Shown here: one piece after another, positions 27,954 to 37,139 of the stretch
How the letters are laid out: each line of letters begins with the position of its first letter
How positions within the stretch are numbered: position 1 is the stretch's first letter
From: Paenibacillus naphthalenovorans
GTDB lineage: Bacteria > Bacillota > Bacilli > Paenibacillales > NBRC-103111
DNA length: 64,000 nt
Assembly: GCF_900099895.1 (NCBI RefSeq)
Contig: NZ_FNDY01000022.1
Location: forward strand, 1-64,000
Direction of reading: 5' to 3'
The notes under the pieces: model-generated
Database searches by the model: none
Told to the model about the DNA's origin: nothing
What the model saw: the letters and a program-made list of their open reading frames with translations, nothing else
Translations under genes and position numbers: made by a program

Positions 27954-27959
27954 TGCAGG

Positions 27960-27983
27960 AGAGCCGATTAAGGCTCTTTTTCC
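27960..27983 (+). terminator. Intrinsic terminator of the GbsR-type gene
   Basis: AGAGCC, six-base loop, GGCTCT, then TTTTTCC. Confidence 0.85.
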
Positions 27984-28043
27984 TGTTCAATCGTCTTTAT
28001 GATAGAATAGAGTAATACTAACCGTTGTGATGAGGTGAAGCTT

Positions 28044-29219
28044 TTGAAAACCGATTTTGACCGTATCATCAATCGACGCCATACGCATTCCTACAAATGG
28101 GATCAATCCCTAAAGCTGTTCGGGGATCAGGACATCCTCCCCCTTTGGGTGGCCGATATGGATTTTGAAAGTCCTCCTGCCGTAAGGAAAGCTCTGGAAG
28201 CCCGTGCTGCGCTGGGAGTTTACGGCTATTCGATCAAAAACGAAGCTTATGTGGATGCCATTATCCACTGGTATCAACGGCGGCACGGCTGGACCATCGA
28301 GCGGGAATGGCTGAGCGACGTGCCCAGCGTCGTCACATCGCTCAGCATCGCGGTAGATGTATTCAGCGAGCCCGGCGGCTCCGTCATTCTTCAATCCCCG
28401 GTTTACTATCCTTTTTACGATGTGATTCGGATGAATGTCCGCGAGGTGGCTAAGAACCCTCTGGTCATCCGTAACGGCAGATACGAAATGGATTATGACC
28501 ATTTGGAGGAACTGATGGCGGGCGGAGCCAAGCTGATGCTGCTGTGCAGTCCGCATAATCCGGGCGGGCGCGTCTGGGAACGCGAGGAGCTGCTCCGTCT
28601 GGGCGAGCTGTGTCTGAAGCACGGGGTTACGGTCATCTCGGACGAAATTCACTGTGATTTGGCACTGCCGGGACATCGCCACATTCCGTTCGCCTCTTTG
28701 TCGGAGGAGCTCTCGCAAATTACCTTGACCGCACTCGCGCCGACAAAGACGTTTAATCTCCCCGGCCTCCAATCCTCGTTCATTGTCACCGCTAATGCGG
28801 CGATGAAACGGAAATTCGATTACCGGGTCAAAGCGCTCAGCCTGCACATGACGAACTTCTTTACTCATGAAGCCGTGATGGCCGCATATAACGAAGGGGA
28901 AGCTTGGCTCGACGAACTGATCGAATACGTAGCAGGCAATGTCGAATATGCCATAGCTTATTTGGCTGAGCATCTTCCCGAGGTAAAGCCGATGCGTCCG
29001 GACGGCACTTATTTGCTGTGGGTGGACTGCCGGGGCCTGGGCCTCGATATTAAGGGGCTTAAGTCGCTGATGTTCGAAAAAGCGCGTGTGGCCTTCAGCG
29101 AAGGCTCTGCCTTCGGCACGGAGGGACAAGGCTGGCTGCGCATTAACCTGGCCTGCCCGAGATCGCTGTTGACGGATGCGCTGGAGCGGTTTTGTGAGGC
29201 GGCTTCCAATAGAAGTTAA
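28044..29219 (+). CDS. patB: PatB/MalY-type aminotransferase (C-S lyase, cystathionine beta-lyase)
   Basis: 391 aa fold-type I PLP enzyme. Starts KTDFDRIINRRHTHSYKWDQ and has PLWVADMDFESPP, the exact opening of MalY/PatB proteins. CSPHNPGGRVW and VISDEIHCDL contact PLP, and the PLP lysine is in LAPTKTFNLPG. The enzymes cleave cystathionine or other C-S substrates to homocysteine or thiols. The TTG at 28044 with GAGGTG 6 nt upstream is preferred to a GTG at 28035. A related PLP gene of methionine metabolism lies at the window's right edge but is not linked. Confidence 0.85.
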   Translation: MKTDFDRIINRRHTHSYKWDQSLKLFGDQDILPLWVADMDFESPPAVRKALEARAALGVYGYSIKNEAYVDAIIHWYQRRHGWTIEREWLSDVPSVVTSLSIAVDVFSEPGGSVILQSPVYYPFYDVIRMNVREVAKNPLVIRNGRYEMDYDHLEELMAGGAKLMLLCSPHNPGGRVWEREELLRLGELCLKHGVTVISDEIHCDLALPGHRHIPFASLSEELSQITLTALAPTKTFNLPGLQSSFIVTANAAMKRKFDYRVKALSLHMTNFFTHEAVMAAYNEGEAWLDELIEYVAGNVEYAIAYLAEHLPEVKPMRPDGTYLLWVDCRGLGLDIKGLKSLMFEKARVAFSEGSAFGTEGQGWLRINLACPRSLLTDALERFCEAASNRS

Positions 29220-29714
29220 TCCGTTGTTTCTCACTAACACTACAGCCTTGTATTCCGTAACGCCTTTTCGCGAATACAGGGCTTCCTTATGTCGCCTTTG
29301 GGACTTGGGCATCGGGACGTAATTCCATCATTTCCGGTGAGCCGGCGGCAGGAGAAAAGCTTACGAACGAACGGCTGCTTGCCCGAACAATGCAGCGCAG
29401 CCAGAAGACGTATACGCGAAGCCCTGCGGCTTGTCCCTGATCGGCTTAATTCATATTAAGGCCGGAGAAGGCAGCTTTGCGAAATAGCGGAACGATTCCA
29501 TTTCTTCCAAAACGATTACCTAGCTCTTCATATTCCGGATGAGGTCATGCCGCAATGACTATTTTTCAACAGGTCTGAACCGTTTTATAATCCATCATCA
29601 ATCATAAGGATAATAGACCGCATCCCGAATAAGGACCGCGCCTCCTGAAGTCAGCCGGGAGACCCGGTCTTTGGGGTGCCGCTTTCTCCAGATACGCGGA
29701 CAAGACGCTGCCCA
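29220..29714. other. Non-coding gap between patB and gcvH, no gene seen
   Basis: No convincing reading frame in 495 nt. It holds two small hairpins: 29250-29276 (TATTC/GAATA arms, possible patB terminator without a U-tract) and about 29478-29502 (GAAAT..GGAA/TTCC.ATTTC). CCGGG/CCCGG near 29655 may end gcvH weakly. The frames carry scattered stops; a decayed gene cannot be excluded. Confidence 0.5.
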
Positions 29715-30122
29715 TCATCCGCCTTCATGCTGTTCGTCGAGATAAGCCTTGTACTGCTCGGCATTGAAAAGCTCGTTCAGCTCTTCTCCGGCATCGGGAG
29801 ACCATTCGATCTCTACGATCCATCCGCCCTCATACGGCTGCTCATTGACAAGCTCAGGCTGATCGAGCAGAAGGGCATTTATATTCGTGATGATGCCCGA
29901 AACGGGAGCAAACAAATCCGAAACGGTCTTCACCGATTCAATCGTACCTATAGGGTCTCCGGCGCGAACACTAGATCCTATCTCGGGGAGCTCGACAAAT
30001 ACAATATCCCCCAGCTCGCATTGCGCAAAATCGCTTATGCCGACCCTGACCGTCCCGGATTCCCCGATGTCCGCCCATTCATGCTCTTTGCTGTAGAAAA
30101 CGTTCGCTTTAACCTCGCTCAT
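29715..30122 (-). CDS. gcvH: Glycine cleavage system H protein
   Basis: 135 aa lipoyl carrier that shuttles the aminomethyl group between P, T and L proteins. The lipoylated lysine is in GTIESVKTVSDLFAPVSG. Starts MSEVKANVFYSKEHEW like other GcvH proteins; GGGGAG is 10 nt before this ATG, with another ATG two codons earlier. It is transcribed divergently from gcvT-gcvPA-gcvPB and is therefore not behind the glycine riboswitch, and a frame extension upstream (to 30248) is not family-like. Confidence 0.93.
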   Translation of the reverse strand: MSEVKANVFYSKEHEWADIGESGTVRVGISDFAQCELGDIVFVELPEIGSSVRAGDPIGTIESVKTVSDLFAPVSGIITNINALLLDQPELVNEQPYEGGWIVEIEWSPDAGEELNELFNAEQYKAYLDEQHEGG

Positions 30123-30305
30123 ATCCATACAGCTCCCCGTCTGTGCGGTGTTCTGCACCTGCCGGCTGCGATTCGTTCTCCCCGGAGGCACAGGCCTTCC
30201 ACCCTTGTGATCCTTCATCTTCGCACGTATACTGGTAGAATAAAACAATGGACAAGTTTACGTCAATATAACTTACAGATCAATTTATTTTATCAGAAAA
30301 ACACA

Positions 30306-30334
30306 TTGACAATCCGTTTCAACCGGGAAATAAT
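30306..30334 (+). promoter_or_regulatory. Promoter of the gcvT-gcvPA-gcvPB operon
   Basis: -35 TTGACA (30306-30311), 17-nt spacer, -10 AATAAT (30329-30334). The predicted transcript starts just before the riboswitch. Confidence 0.7.
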
Positions 30335-30373
30335 GAGAATAAGACAACTAAATATCCGTGGATGATGACAAAA

Positions 30374-30542
30374 GGAGAGATTACTTGACATTAAAGTAAC
30401 GCCGAAGGGGTAAGCCGCAAGGTGAATCTCTCAGGCAAAAGGACTTTTGCCGGACACATCTCTGGAGAGAACCTGCAAAACAGGTCACCCAAGGGGAAAC
30501 TTGTGCTGCGGCATAAGGTAACTCTCAGGTAGAAGGACAGAG
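30374..30542 (+). ncRNA. Tandem glycine riboswitch
   Basis: Two glycine aptamers in series. Each shows the conserved core: GCCGAAGGGGTAAGCCGC...AATCTCTCAGGCAAAAGGAC in the first, and CCCAAGGGGAAAC...AACTCTCAGGTAGAAGGACAG in the second, joined by a short linker. P1 of the second aptamer pairs CTCTG (30460-30464) with CAGAG (30538-30542). It controls the downstream glycine cleavage genes. Confidence 0.95.
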
Positions 30543-30604
30543 CAAGGAACGAGGTAACGCCGGCAAGCCCGGCAAGCCCGCTTCTTTGGCTCTGTTTGTT
30601 TTTT
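30538..30604 (+). terminator. Riboswitch-controlled intrinsic terminator
   Basis: CAGAGC (30538-30543) pairs with GCTCTG (30589-30594), with AAGGAA/TTCTTT inside, then TTTGTTTTTT. The 5' arm is shared with P1 of the second aptamer, so glycine binding should prevent the terminator: an ON switch. Confidence 0.88.
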
Positions 30605-30646
30605 CTATGCACTTGAGAGGCCAAATCATCGAAAGAGGTGAAAGGG

Positions 30647-31750
30647 ATGTCCCCCTTAAAAAGAACACCGCTATTCCCGCTCTATGCGGATGAACCGGGA
30701 GCCCGCTGCATCGATTTCGGCGGTTGGGAGCTGCCCGTCCAATTCATCGGCATTCAAAAAGAGCACGATGCCGTTCGCCGGCACGCCGGATTATTCGATG
30801 TTTCCCATATGGGCGAGGTTCTGGTTACGGGCACCTTTGCCGAGGCTTACCTGCAGCACTTGACGACGAACGATGTCTCCAAATTAAGGGACGGTCAGGC
30901 ACAGTACAGTTTGATGTGCTATCCTGACGGCGGCGTCGTTGACGATTTGCTGGTTTATCGGCTCACCGCAGACCAGTTCATGCTGGTTATCAACGCCTCG
31001 AATATCGACAAGGATCTCGAATGGATGGACCGCCACCTGATCGGCGACGTTGTGATCCGAAACGTCTCTGAGCAAACCGCTCTGCTTGCGCTTCAAGGCC
31101 CGTTGGCGGAAACCATACTCTCTCGGGTTACAGACGCCTCTCTTTCCGATTTAACCTCATTTTCGTTTATTTCGAATGTTCAGGTCTGCGGCGTTCAGGC
31201 TCTTGTCTCCCGCACAGGATATACCGGCGAGGACGGGTTTGAACTCTATCTTCCCGGCGCCGACGCTCTTCATGTATGGCGGACGCTGCTTGAGCACGGC
31301 CGGGATCACGGCTTAATCCCCGCCGGACTTGGAGCCAGAGATACGCTCCGCTTTGAAGCTAGGCTGCCTTTGTACGGGCAAGAGCTCAGCGCCGGGGTGT
31401 CCCCTTTGGAAGCCGGAGTTGGATTTGCCGTGAAGCTAAGTAAAGAAGGATTTATCGGCAGGGAAGCGCTGTTAAAGCAAAAGCGGGAAGGAGTACGCCG
31501 CAGGCTTGTAGGCATCGGGATGATTGACCGTGGTATTCCCCGCCCCCACTACAGGGTATATGCAGACGGTGCATGCATAGGAGAAGTTACATCGGGCACG
31601 CAATCCCCCACCCTGAAAAGGAGCTTGGGCTTGGCCTTGCTGGATACCCGTTATGCAGACATCGGCACGAAAATCGAAGTGGACATTCGCGGCAAACGAT
31701 TACGGGCGGAGGTTGTTCCCAGTCCGTTTTATAAACGGACCAGCAAATAA
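30647..31750 (+). CDS. gcvT: Glycine cleavage system T protein (aminomethyltransferase)
   Basis: 367 aa. Transfers the methylene carbon from aminomethyl-lipoyl-GcvH to tetrahydrofolate and releases ammonia. Family blocks: FDVSHMGEVLVTG, YSLMCYPDGGVVDDLLVYRL, SRTGYTGEDGFELY and GLGARDTLRFEARLPLYGQEL, ending with the GEVTSGTQSPTLKRSLGLAL block. Length is standard. The ATG at 30647 has GAGGTG 6 nt upstream; a GTG three codons earlier is rejected. First gene of the operon. Confidence 0.96.
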   Translation: MSPLKRTPLFPLYADEPGARCIDFGGWELPVQFIGIQKEHDAVRRHAGLFDVSHMGEVLVTGTFAEAYLQHLTTNDVSKLRDGQAQYSLMCYPDGGVVDDLLVYRLTADQFMLVINASNIDKDLEWMDRHLIGDVVIRNVSEQTALLALQGPLAETILSRVTDASLSDLTSFSFISNVQVCGVQALVSRTGYTGEDGFELYLPGADALHVWRTLLEHGRDHGLIPAGLGARDTLRFEARLPLYGQELSAGVSPLEAGVGFAVKLSKEGFIGREALLKQKREGVRRRLVGIGMIDRGIPRPHYRVYADGACIGEVTSGTQSPTLKRSLGLALLDTRYADIGTKIEVDIRGKRLRAEVVPSPFYKRTSK

Positions 31751-31789
31751 GGTAATCGGCTTTCCCCCATCATAAAGGAGCTGAATAAG

Positions 31790-33142
31790 GTGAAGCATCG
31801 ATACTTACCAATGACGGAGCAGGATCGGCAGGACATGATGGCCGAAATCGGCATCAAGTCGGTGGAGGAGCTGTTTGCCGACATCCCTGCCCCAGTCCGG
31901 TTTCAAGGAATCTTGAATGTCTCTTCCGCACTGAGTGAGCCTGAATTGCTCAAGCACACACGCCGATTAGTGGAGAAAAATGCGGATACCGATCGGTACA
32001 CCAGCTTCTTGGGTGCCGGCATCTATGATCACCACATCCCCGCCGTCATTCAACACGTGATTTCCCGTTCCGAGTTTTACACCGCCTATACCCCCTATCA
32101 ACCGGAAATCAGCCAAGGCGAGCTTCAGGCGATCTTTGAATTTCAGTCGTATATTTGCGAATTGACGGCGATGGCCGCGGCCAATGCAAGCATGTACGAC
32201 GGCGCTACCGCTCTGGCGGAGGCCGGAAAGCTGGCCTGCGAAGCCACCAAACGAAAGCAGTTGGTCGTCTCGCGGGCGGTACACCCCGAATCCCGGCAAA
32301 CCTTACGCACGGCGGCACGGGGGCTAGATCTGGATATCGTTGAAATCGACTATGCGGATGGTGTAACGGATCAGAAGCTGCTCGCCTCCCAAATCTCCGG
32401 TCAAACCGCAGCCGTAATCGTACAATCGCCCAATTTTTTCGGCTGTATCGAGGATTTACGAGCTATGGAGCCGCTCATTCATGCCGTAAACGGCTTGCTC
32501 GTAGTGTATACCAATCCGCTCTCACTCGGTTTGCTGGAGCCGCCAGGCGCTCTCGGCGCGGACATCGTGATAGGCGATGCGCAGCCGCTGGGCATTCCTG
32601 CGGCTCTTGGCGGACCTACCTGCGGCTTCTTCGCCGTCGGCTCACCGTGGCTCCGCAGGATGCCCGGCCGAATCGTCGGCCAAACGGTAGACCGGGACGG
32701 CAAACGCGGTTTTGTGCTCACGCTGCAGGCAAGGGAACAGCACATCCGCCGTGAAAAAGCAACCTCCAACATTTGCTCCAACCAGGCTCTCCTTGCTCTA
32801 TGCGCTTCCGTTTACTTGTCGGTTATGGGTAAAGCCGGCTTACAGGAGGTGGCAGGCACGAACGTGCGGAAAGCACACTATGCGGTCGAAAGCTTCCGGC
32901 GGATCAAGGACGTCACCCTTGCTTTCAACAGCCCTTTTTTCAACGAGTTCGTACTTAAGTTACCCGAACAGGCCGACATCGGAAGGCTTAATGAAGCGCT
33001 GCTGTCCTTTGGATTTATCGGAGGCTATGATCTGGGATCGGCATACCCGGAATTAAAAAATCACCTCCTCATCGCCGTTACGGAACGAAGAACCCGGGAA
33101 GAGATCGAGGAATTTATCGACCGAATGGAGGCATCCCTGTGA
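31790..33142 (+). CDS. gcvPA: Glycine dehydrogenase (decarboxylating) subunit 1
   Basis: 450 aa, the N-terminal half-enzyme of the split P protein found in Firmicutes. Together with GcvPB it decarboxylates glycine using PLP. Typical blocks: [71 protein letters not shown] and the end of [15 protein letters not shown]. This subunit lacks the PLP lysine, as expected. GTG start with AAAGGAG 9 nt upstream. Confidence 0.96.
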   Translation: MKHRYLPMTEQDRQDMMAEIGIKSVEELFADIPAPVRFQGILNVSSALSEPELLKHTRRLVEKNADTDRYTSFLGAGIYDHHIPAVIQHVISRSEFYTAYTPYQPEISQGELQAIFEFQSYICELTAMAAANASMYDGATALAEAGKLACEATKRKQLVVSRAVHPESRQTLRTAARGLDLDIVEIDYADGVTDQKLLASQISGQTAAVIVQSPNFFGCIEDLRAMEPLIHAVNGLLVVYTNPLSLGLLEPPGALGADIVIGDAQPLGIPAALGGPTCGFFAVGSPWLRRMPGRIVGQTVDRDGKRGFVLTLQAREQHIRREKATSNICSNQALLALCASVYLSVMGKAGLQEVAGTNVRKAHYAVESFRRIKDVTLAFNSPFFNEFVLKLPEQADIGRLNEALLSFGFIGGYDLGSAYPELKNHLLIAVTERRTREEIEEFIDRMEASL

Positions 33143-34644
33143 GCAGCGAAAAATCCACTGAACGTATCGTAGAGGAAACAAGCAGCGTAAAGCACGATCA
33201 AGCCTTGATTTTCGAGATAAGCAGGCCCGGACGGATCGGGTACTCCCTACCCGAATGCGATGTGCCTCAGACCAGCATCGATGAACTAATTCCTTCCCGT
33301 CTGCTGCGAACAAAGCCCGCTCAGCTTCCCGAGGTCAGCGAGGTCGACGTCATTCGCCATTACACCGCTTTATCGCGCCGCAATTTCGGCATCGACAACG
33401 GATTTTATCCCTTAGGCTCCTGCACCATGAAATATAATCCGAAAATCAACGAGGATGTCGCCCGTTTTCCCGGTTTTTCCAAAATTCATCCGTACCAGCC
33501 CGAATCCTCCATCCAAGGCGCATTGGAGTTGTTGTATACGCTGCAGAATGATTTGACCGCCATCACCGGCATGGACCGGGTGACGCTGCAGCCCGCAGCC
33601 GGGGCACACGGCGAATGGACCGGACTCATGATGATTCGCGCCTATCACGAGAGCCGTGGCGAGCATCGGACGAAGGTCATTGTTCCGGACTCCTCCCACG
33701 GCACCAACCCTGCAAGCGCAACCGTCGCGGGGCTTGAGACCATCATCGTCAAATCCGACGCCAAGGGGCTGGTCGATCTGGAAGCGCTGCGCGCAGCGGT
33801 AGGTTCGGATACCGCCGCACTCATGCTGACCAACCCTAATACGCTCGGCTTGTTCGAGGAGCGGATCGTGGAAATTGCGGAAATCGTACACGAAGCCGGA
33901 GGCCTGTTGTATTACGATGGAGCCAATTCCAACGCGATTATGGGCATTACGCGCCCCGGAGATATGGGCTTTGATGTTGTTCATTTAAATCTTCATAAAA
34001 CCATGAGCACCCCGCACGGCGGCGGAGGCCCGGGCGCAGGCCCGGTGGGCGTGAAGCAAAAGCTGGCCCCATTCCTGCCAGCACCGACCGTAGAACACAA
34101 GGAAGACGGGACGTACTACTTCGACTATGACAAGCCAGAATCGATCGGCCGGGTCAAAGCCTTCTACGGCAATTTCGGGATTCTTGTACGGGCCTACACC
34201 TATATCCGCAGCTATGGTCCAGAGGGGCTTCGCGCCGTATCCGAATGCGCCGTGCTGAACGCCAACTACATGATGCGCAGGCTGGCGCCTTATTACGAGG
34301 TTCCGTATGAGCGCCTGTGCAAGCACGAATTTGTCATGTCCGGCAGAAAGCTGAAAAAATTCGGCGTGCATACGTTAGATGTAGCCAAAAGACTGCTTGA
34401 TTTCGGTTATCATCCCCCGACCATTTATTTTCCGCTGAATGTCGAAGAATGCATCATGATCGAGCCTACCGAAACCGAGAGCAAAGAAACACTCGATGCT
34501 TTTATCGATGCGATGATCCAGATCGCTCACGAGGCCGAGCATCATCCGGAGCTGCTGCTGAACGCCCCGCACACTACAGCCGTAAGAAGGCTGAACGAAA
34601 CCCAGGCAGCCCGAAAGCCCGTACTGAATTGCACCTGCCGCTAA
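33139..34644 (+). CDS. gcvPB: Glycine dehydrogenase (decarboxylating) subunit 2
   Basis: 501 aa C-terminal half of the P protein carrying PLP: the lysine is in [18 protein letters not shown]. Other family blocks are [32 protein letters not shown] and [12 protein letters not shown]. Its GTG overlaps the gcvPA stop by 4 nt (GTGA), giving coupled equimolar synthesis. Last gene of the glycine-induced operon. Confidence 0.96.
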   Translation: MSSEKSTERIVEETSSVKHDQALIFEISRPGRIGYSLPECDVPQTSIDELIPSRLLRTKPAQLPEVSEVDVIRHYTALSRRNFGIDNGFYPLGSCTMKYNPKINEDVARFPGFSKIHPYQPESSIQGALELLYTLQNDLTAITGMDRVTLQPAAGAHGEWTGLMMIRAYHESRGEHRTKVIVPDSSHGTNPASATVAGLETIIVKSDAKGLVDLEALRAAVGSDTAALMLTNPNTLGLFEERIVEIAEIVHEAGGLLYYDGANSNAIMGITRPGDMGFDVVHLNLHKTMSTPHGGGGPGAGPVGVKQKLAPFLPAPTVEHKEDGTYYFDYDKPESIGRVKAFYGNFGILVRAYTYIRSYGPEGLRAVSECAVLNANYMMRRLAPYYEVPYERLCKHEFVMSGRKLKKFGVHTLDVAKRLLDFGYHPPTIYFPLNVEECIMIEPTETESKETLDAFIDAMIQIAHEAEHHPELLLNAPHTTAVRRLNETQAARKPVLNCTCR

Positions 34645-34685
34645 TAGTCCGTTTCGAAACATAACGGGGTTACCCTGCAATAAAG

Positions 34686-34716
34686 CAAACTCGCCTAACC
34701 TGGCGGGTTTGTTTTT
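34686..34716 (+). terminator. Intrinsic terminator of the gcv operon
   Basis: CAAACTCGCC, short loop, GGCGGGTTTG, then TTTTTC. Confidence 0.85.
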
Positions 34717-34860
34717 CTTCGATCCTATCGGCAAGCTTCTAATTGATTCTCATATGGCCGCGAAAAGTTGGCGAGTTATCATCCTTCTGCATAATATATC
34801 CTATTTCATTTTAACTTTATCGGATTTGGACATATCTTTATTGTTCTAAGCCTTCAAGAC

Positions 34861-34923
34861 AAAAAAAGAGACCCGCCAACGGGGCCGGGTCTTAAAGTGT
34901 ATATATTAAAAAAGGGGGTCTTG
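34861..34923 (-). ncRNA. Candidate small RNA defined by an orphan terminator
   Basis: On the minus strand AGACCCG/CGGGTCT form a 7-bp stem (34869-34892) followed by CTTTTTTT, a good intrinsic terminator with no minus-strand gene upstream of it. A -10 box TATAAT sits at 34935-34930 with only a poor -35 (TTGTTT, 15 nt away), predicting a ~60-nt RNA that carries AAGACCC twice. Could alternatively be a relic. Confidence 0.35.
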
Positions 34924-35006
34924 TCACTAATTATACATCGTCAATATGTTAAACAAGTAACAGAAATATTTCATTTATGTAACAAGTTTGAAAGCGCTAT
35001 ATCGAA

Positions 35007-35047
35007 ATTGAGAATAACTATCAAAATCATTGATAAAACTTCTCAAT
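35007..35047. promoter_or_regulatory. 41-bp palindrome upstream of the CDF exporter gene
   Basis: Outer arms ATTGAGAA (35007-35014) and TTCTCAAT (35040-35047) and inner arms TATCA (35019-35023) and TGATA (35031-35035) share one centre at 35027. It lies ~50 nt upstream of the -35 box of the gene. The symmetry suggests a metalloregulator site, but it does not clearly match Fur, Zur, MntR or PerR consensus. Confidence 0.5.
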
Positions 35048-35097
35048 CGGGAGATAATCCACCAAAATAGGCTAATAATCGGTCTCAATTAAAGTAT

Positions 35098-35126
35098 TTG
35101 CCAAAATTCAACACTTGACGTATAAT
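35098..35126 (+). promoter_or_regulatory. SigA-type promoter of the CDF exporter gene
   Basis: -35 TTGCCA (35098-35103), 17-nt spacer, -10 TATAAT (35121-35126). Confidence 0.75.
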
Positions 35127-35164
35127 TCGGATCACAGGGGTACATGAAAGGCGAGGTGAGAAGA

Positions 35165-36121
35165 ATGTACGACTATCATCATTTACATCATGTCAAGGAG
35201 CAGTCCCGATCCAAGAGAACCCTGTGGATCACGCTGTTTTTGACTGGATTTTTTACCCTGGTGGAAATTATCGGAGGTCTCCTCTCCAATTCTCTTGCTC
35301 TGCTTTCCGATTCGGCTCACATGATATCCGACGTATTCGCACTCGGGCTCAGCATGTTTGCGATTCATTTGGCTACTCGGCCCCCGAATGCAAAGTTTAC
35401 GTTCGGGTACCTGCGCTTTGAGATTATCGCCTCTTCGATCAACGGACTTACGCTTTGCGCCATCGCGGTCTGGATCTTTATCGAAGGCATCCGGCGCTTT
35501 ATCCATCCGGAAGAGATCAACCTGAAGCTGATGCTGACCATTGCCTCCATCGGACTTGTTGTAAATATAATACTGACCTACGTATTAAGCCGCAGCGTGA
35601 AGGAAGAAGACAATTTAAACATCCAAAGCGCATTATGGCACTTTATCGGCGATTTGCTCAGCTCGGTCGGGGTTATCGTTTCCGCGATCCTCATTTATTT
35701 TACGGGCTTCCTATGGTTCGATCCGCTGATCAGTATGGTGATCGGGGGCATCATCTTTACAGGCGGTGCCAAAATCCTGAAAGAAGCCTACTATATTCTA
35801 ATGGAGTCGGTGCCTGACCGCTTTCAACTGGATGAGATACGGGAATCGATTGCTCAGGTAGAAGGTGTGGAGGATGTGCACGAAATGCATTTGTGGGCTA
35901 TTTCCACCGACCATTATTCGCTGACCGCGCATGTGTTTATTGACAATAAGACCCAACCGTTTTGCATCATTCTCGCCATTAACGAGACGCTGAAGGAGAA
36001 ATACGGCATTGAGCATTCCACTATTCAAATGGAGCATGCGGTCATTCATCCCCATGGAGAGTACGGCAAGGAATTTTTACGGCACAAGGACGAGGTCGGC
36101 GGGACGGCGCTGCCAACCTGA
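35165..36121 (+). CDS. Cation diffusion facilitator (CzcD-like Zn2+/Co2+/Cd2+ exporter)
   Basis: 318 aa with six membrane helices and a C-terminal cytosolic metal-binding domain. The transport-site residues are those of Zn-type CDFs: SDSAHMISD in TM2 and ALWHFIGDLLSS (HxxxD) in TM5. The N-terminus is His-rich (MYDYHHLHHVKE). The C-terminal domain has VEDVHEMHLWAISTDHYSLTAHV. It exports divalent metal in exchange for H+ or K+. AGGTGAG precedes the ATG at 35165. Probably metal-induced through the palindrome upstream. Confidence 0.92.
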   Translation: MYDYHHLHHVKEQSRSKRTLWITLFLTGFFTLVEIIGGLLSNSLALLSDSAHMISDVFALGLSMFAIHLATRPPNAKFTFGYLRFEIIASSINGLTLCAIAVWIFIEGIRRFIHPEEINLKLMLTIASIGLVVNIILTYVLSRSVKEEDNLNIQSALWHFIGDLLSSVGVIVSAILIYFTGFLWFDPLISMVIGGIIFTGGAKILKEAYYILMESVPDRFQLDEIRESIAQVEGVEDVHEMHLWAISTDHYSLTAHVFIDNKTQPFCIILAINETLKEKYGIEHSTIQMEHAVIHPHGEYGKEFLRHKDEVGGTALPT

Positions 36122-36131
36122 TCCGGGAAAT

Positions 36132-36177
36132 AAAGCAAAACCCTCTTTCATCCAAGCGATGGCAAGAGGGTTTTATG
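36132..36177 (+). terminator. Intrinsic terminator of the CDF exporter gene
   Basis: AAAGCAAAACCCTCTT and AAGAGGGTTTTATGCTTT form a long stem around a 16-nt loop. Confidence 0.85.
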
Positions 36178-36286
36178 CTTTATCCGCTTTCGCTCCCGTA
36201 ATCAGTATATGACTAGCGACCCTGGAACGCCTCCCCTTCTCTTGAAGATCAGTCCCCGTCAATGTCATTCAAAACTACAAAACGAT

Positions 36287-36326
36287 ATAAAAACCGCCCC
36301 TGCCGGCCAAAGCCGACAAAGGCGGT
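36287..36326 (-). terminator. Intrinsic terminator of sdhCAB
   Basis: On the minus strand ACCGCC pairs with GGCGGT around a loop with its own GCCGGC/GTCGGC pairing, followed by TTTTTATA. Confidence 0.8.
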
Positions 36327-36369
36327 GATATGCATTAGCCCGGATATATTCCGGACTTCATTTACAAAA

Positions 36370-37137
36370 TTACATGCTGAGCCATTTTTTGAACAAATGC
36401 TTCGTCGTATCGAGGTTGATCGCTGCGATCGAAGTCGTGAGCGGGATGCCTTTCGGACAAGAGCGCACGCAGTTCTGCGAGTTTCCGCAGCCTTCGATGC
36501 CGCCGTCGGACATGAGTGCTTCCAGACGCTCGTGAGCATTCATCTCGCCAGTCGGATGCGCGTTAAACAAACGCACCTGCGAGATGGCCGCCGGGCCGAT
36601 AAAGTCCGTTTTGTCGTTCACGTTCGGACAGGATTCCAGACATACACCGCAAGTCATGCATTTGGACAGCTCATAAGCCCATTGACGCTTGGCTTCGGCC
36701 ATACGCGGACCGGGACCCAAATCGTATGTGCCGTCGATCGGAATCCAGGCTTTCACTCTCTTCAAAGCGGAGAACATACGCTCGCGATTGATCACCAGGT
36801 CACGAACAACCGGGAATGTCGTCATCGGTGCAATGCGGATCGGCTGTTCCAGCTTGTCTACCAGCGCTGTACAAGCCTGACGCGGTTTGCCGTTGATAAC
36901 CATGGAGCAGGCTCCGCACACTTCCTCCAAACAGTTCGATTCCCAGCAGACCGGTGTCGTTTTTTCGCCTTTGGCATTCACCGGATTACGCTGTACCTCC
37001 ATCAAAGCGCTGATCACGTTCATGTTCGGGCGATAAGGAATTTCAAACTCCTCCGTGTATGGCGCACTTTCCGGTGAATCTTGACGGGTTATGATAAACT
37101 TGATCGTTTTGCTTGCAGTCGCGGTTGCTTCGGCCAT
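36370..37137 (-). CDS. sdhB: Succinate dehydrogenase iron-sulfur subunit
   Basis: 255 aa. Carries the electron path from FAD to heme/quinone. Cluster ligands are all present: 2Fe-2S in CWESNCLEEVCGACSM...C, 4Fe-4S in CMTCGVCLESCP, and the 3Fe-4S/4Fe-4S set in CGNSQNCVRSCPKG plus a following region. TCA cycle and respiratory complex II on the inner membrane face. Begins 2 nt after the sdhA stop; last gene of sdhCAB. Confidence 0.96.
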   Translation of the reverse strand: MAEATATASKTIKFIITRQDSPESAPYTEEFEIPYRPNMNVISALMEVQRNPVNAKGEKTTPVCWESNCLEEVCGACSMVINGKPRQACTALVDKLEQPIRIAPMTTFPVVRDLVINRERMFSALKRVKAWIPIDGTYDLGPGPRMAEAKRQWAYELSKCMTCGVCLESCPNVNDKTDFIGPAAISQVRLFNAHPTGEMNAHERLEALMSDGGIEGCGNSQNCVRSCPKGIPLTTSIAAINLDTTKHLFKKWLSM

Positions 37138-37139
37138 GA

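Noticed and set aside
28110-29312. 400-aa minus-strand frame opposite patB
   Set aside because: Antisense to a recognised MalY/PatB gene, no family features or start signals.
29676-30365. 229-aa plus-strand frame opposite gcvH
   Set aside because: Covers gcvH in antisense; the minus-strand frame has the lipoyl-lysine motif and a good RBS.
34990-35060. Fur box before the CDF gene
   Set aside because: Only loose similarity to GATAATGATAATCATTATC; the sequence's own symmetry is different, so it is reported as an unassigned palindrome.
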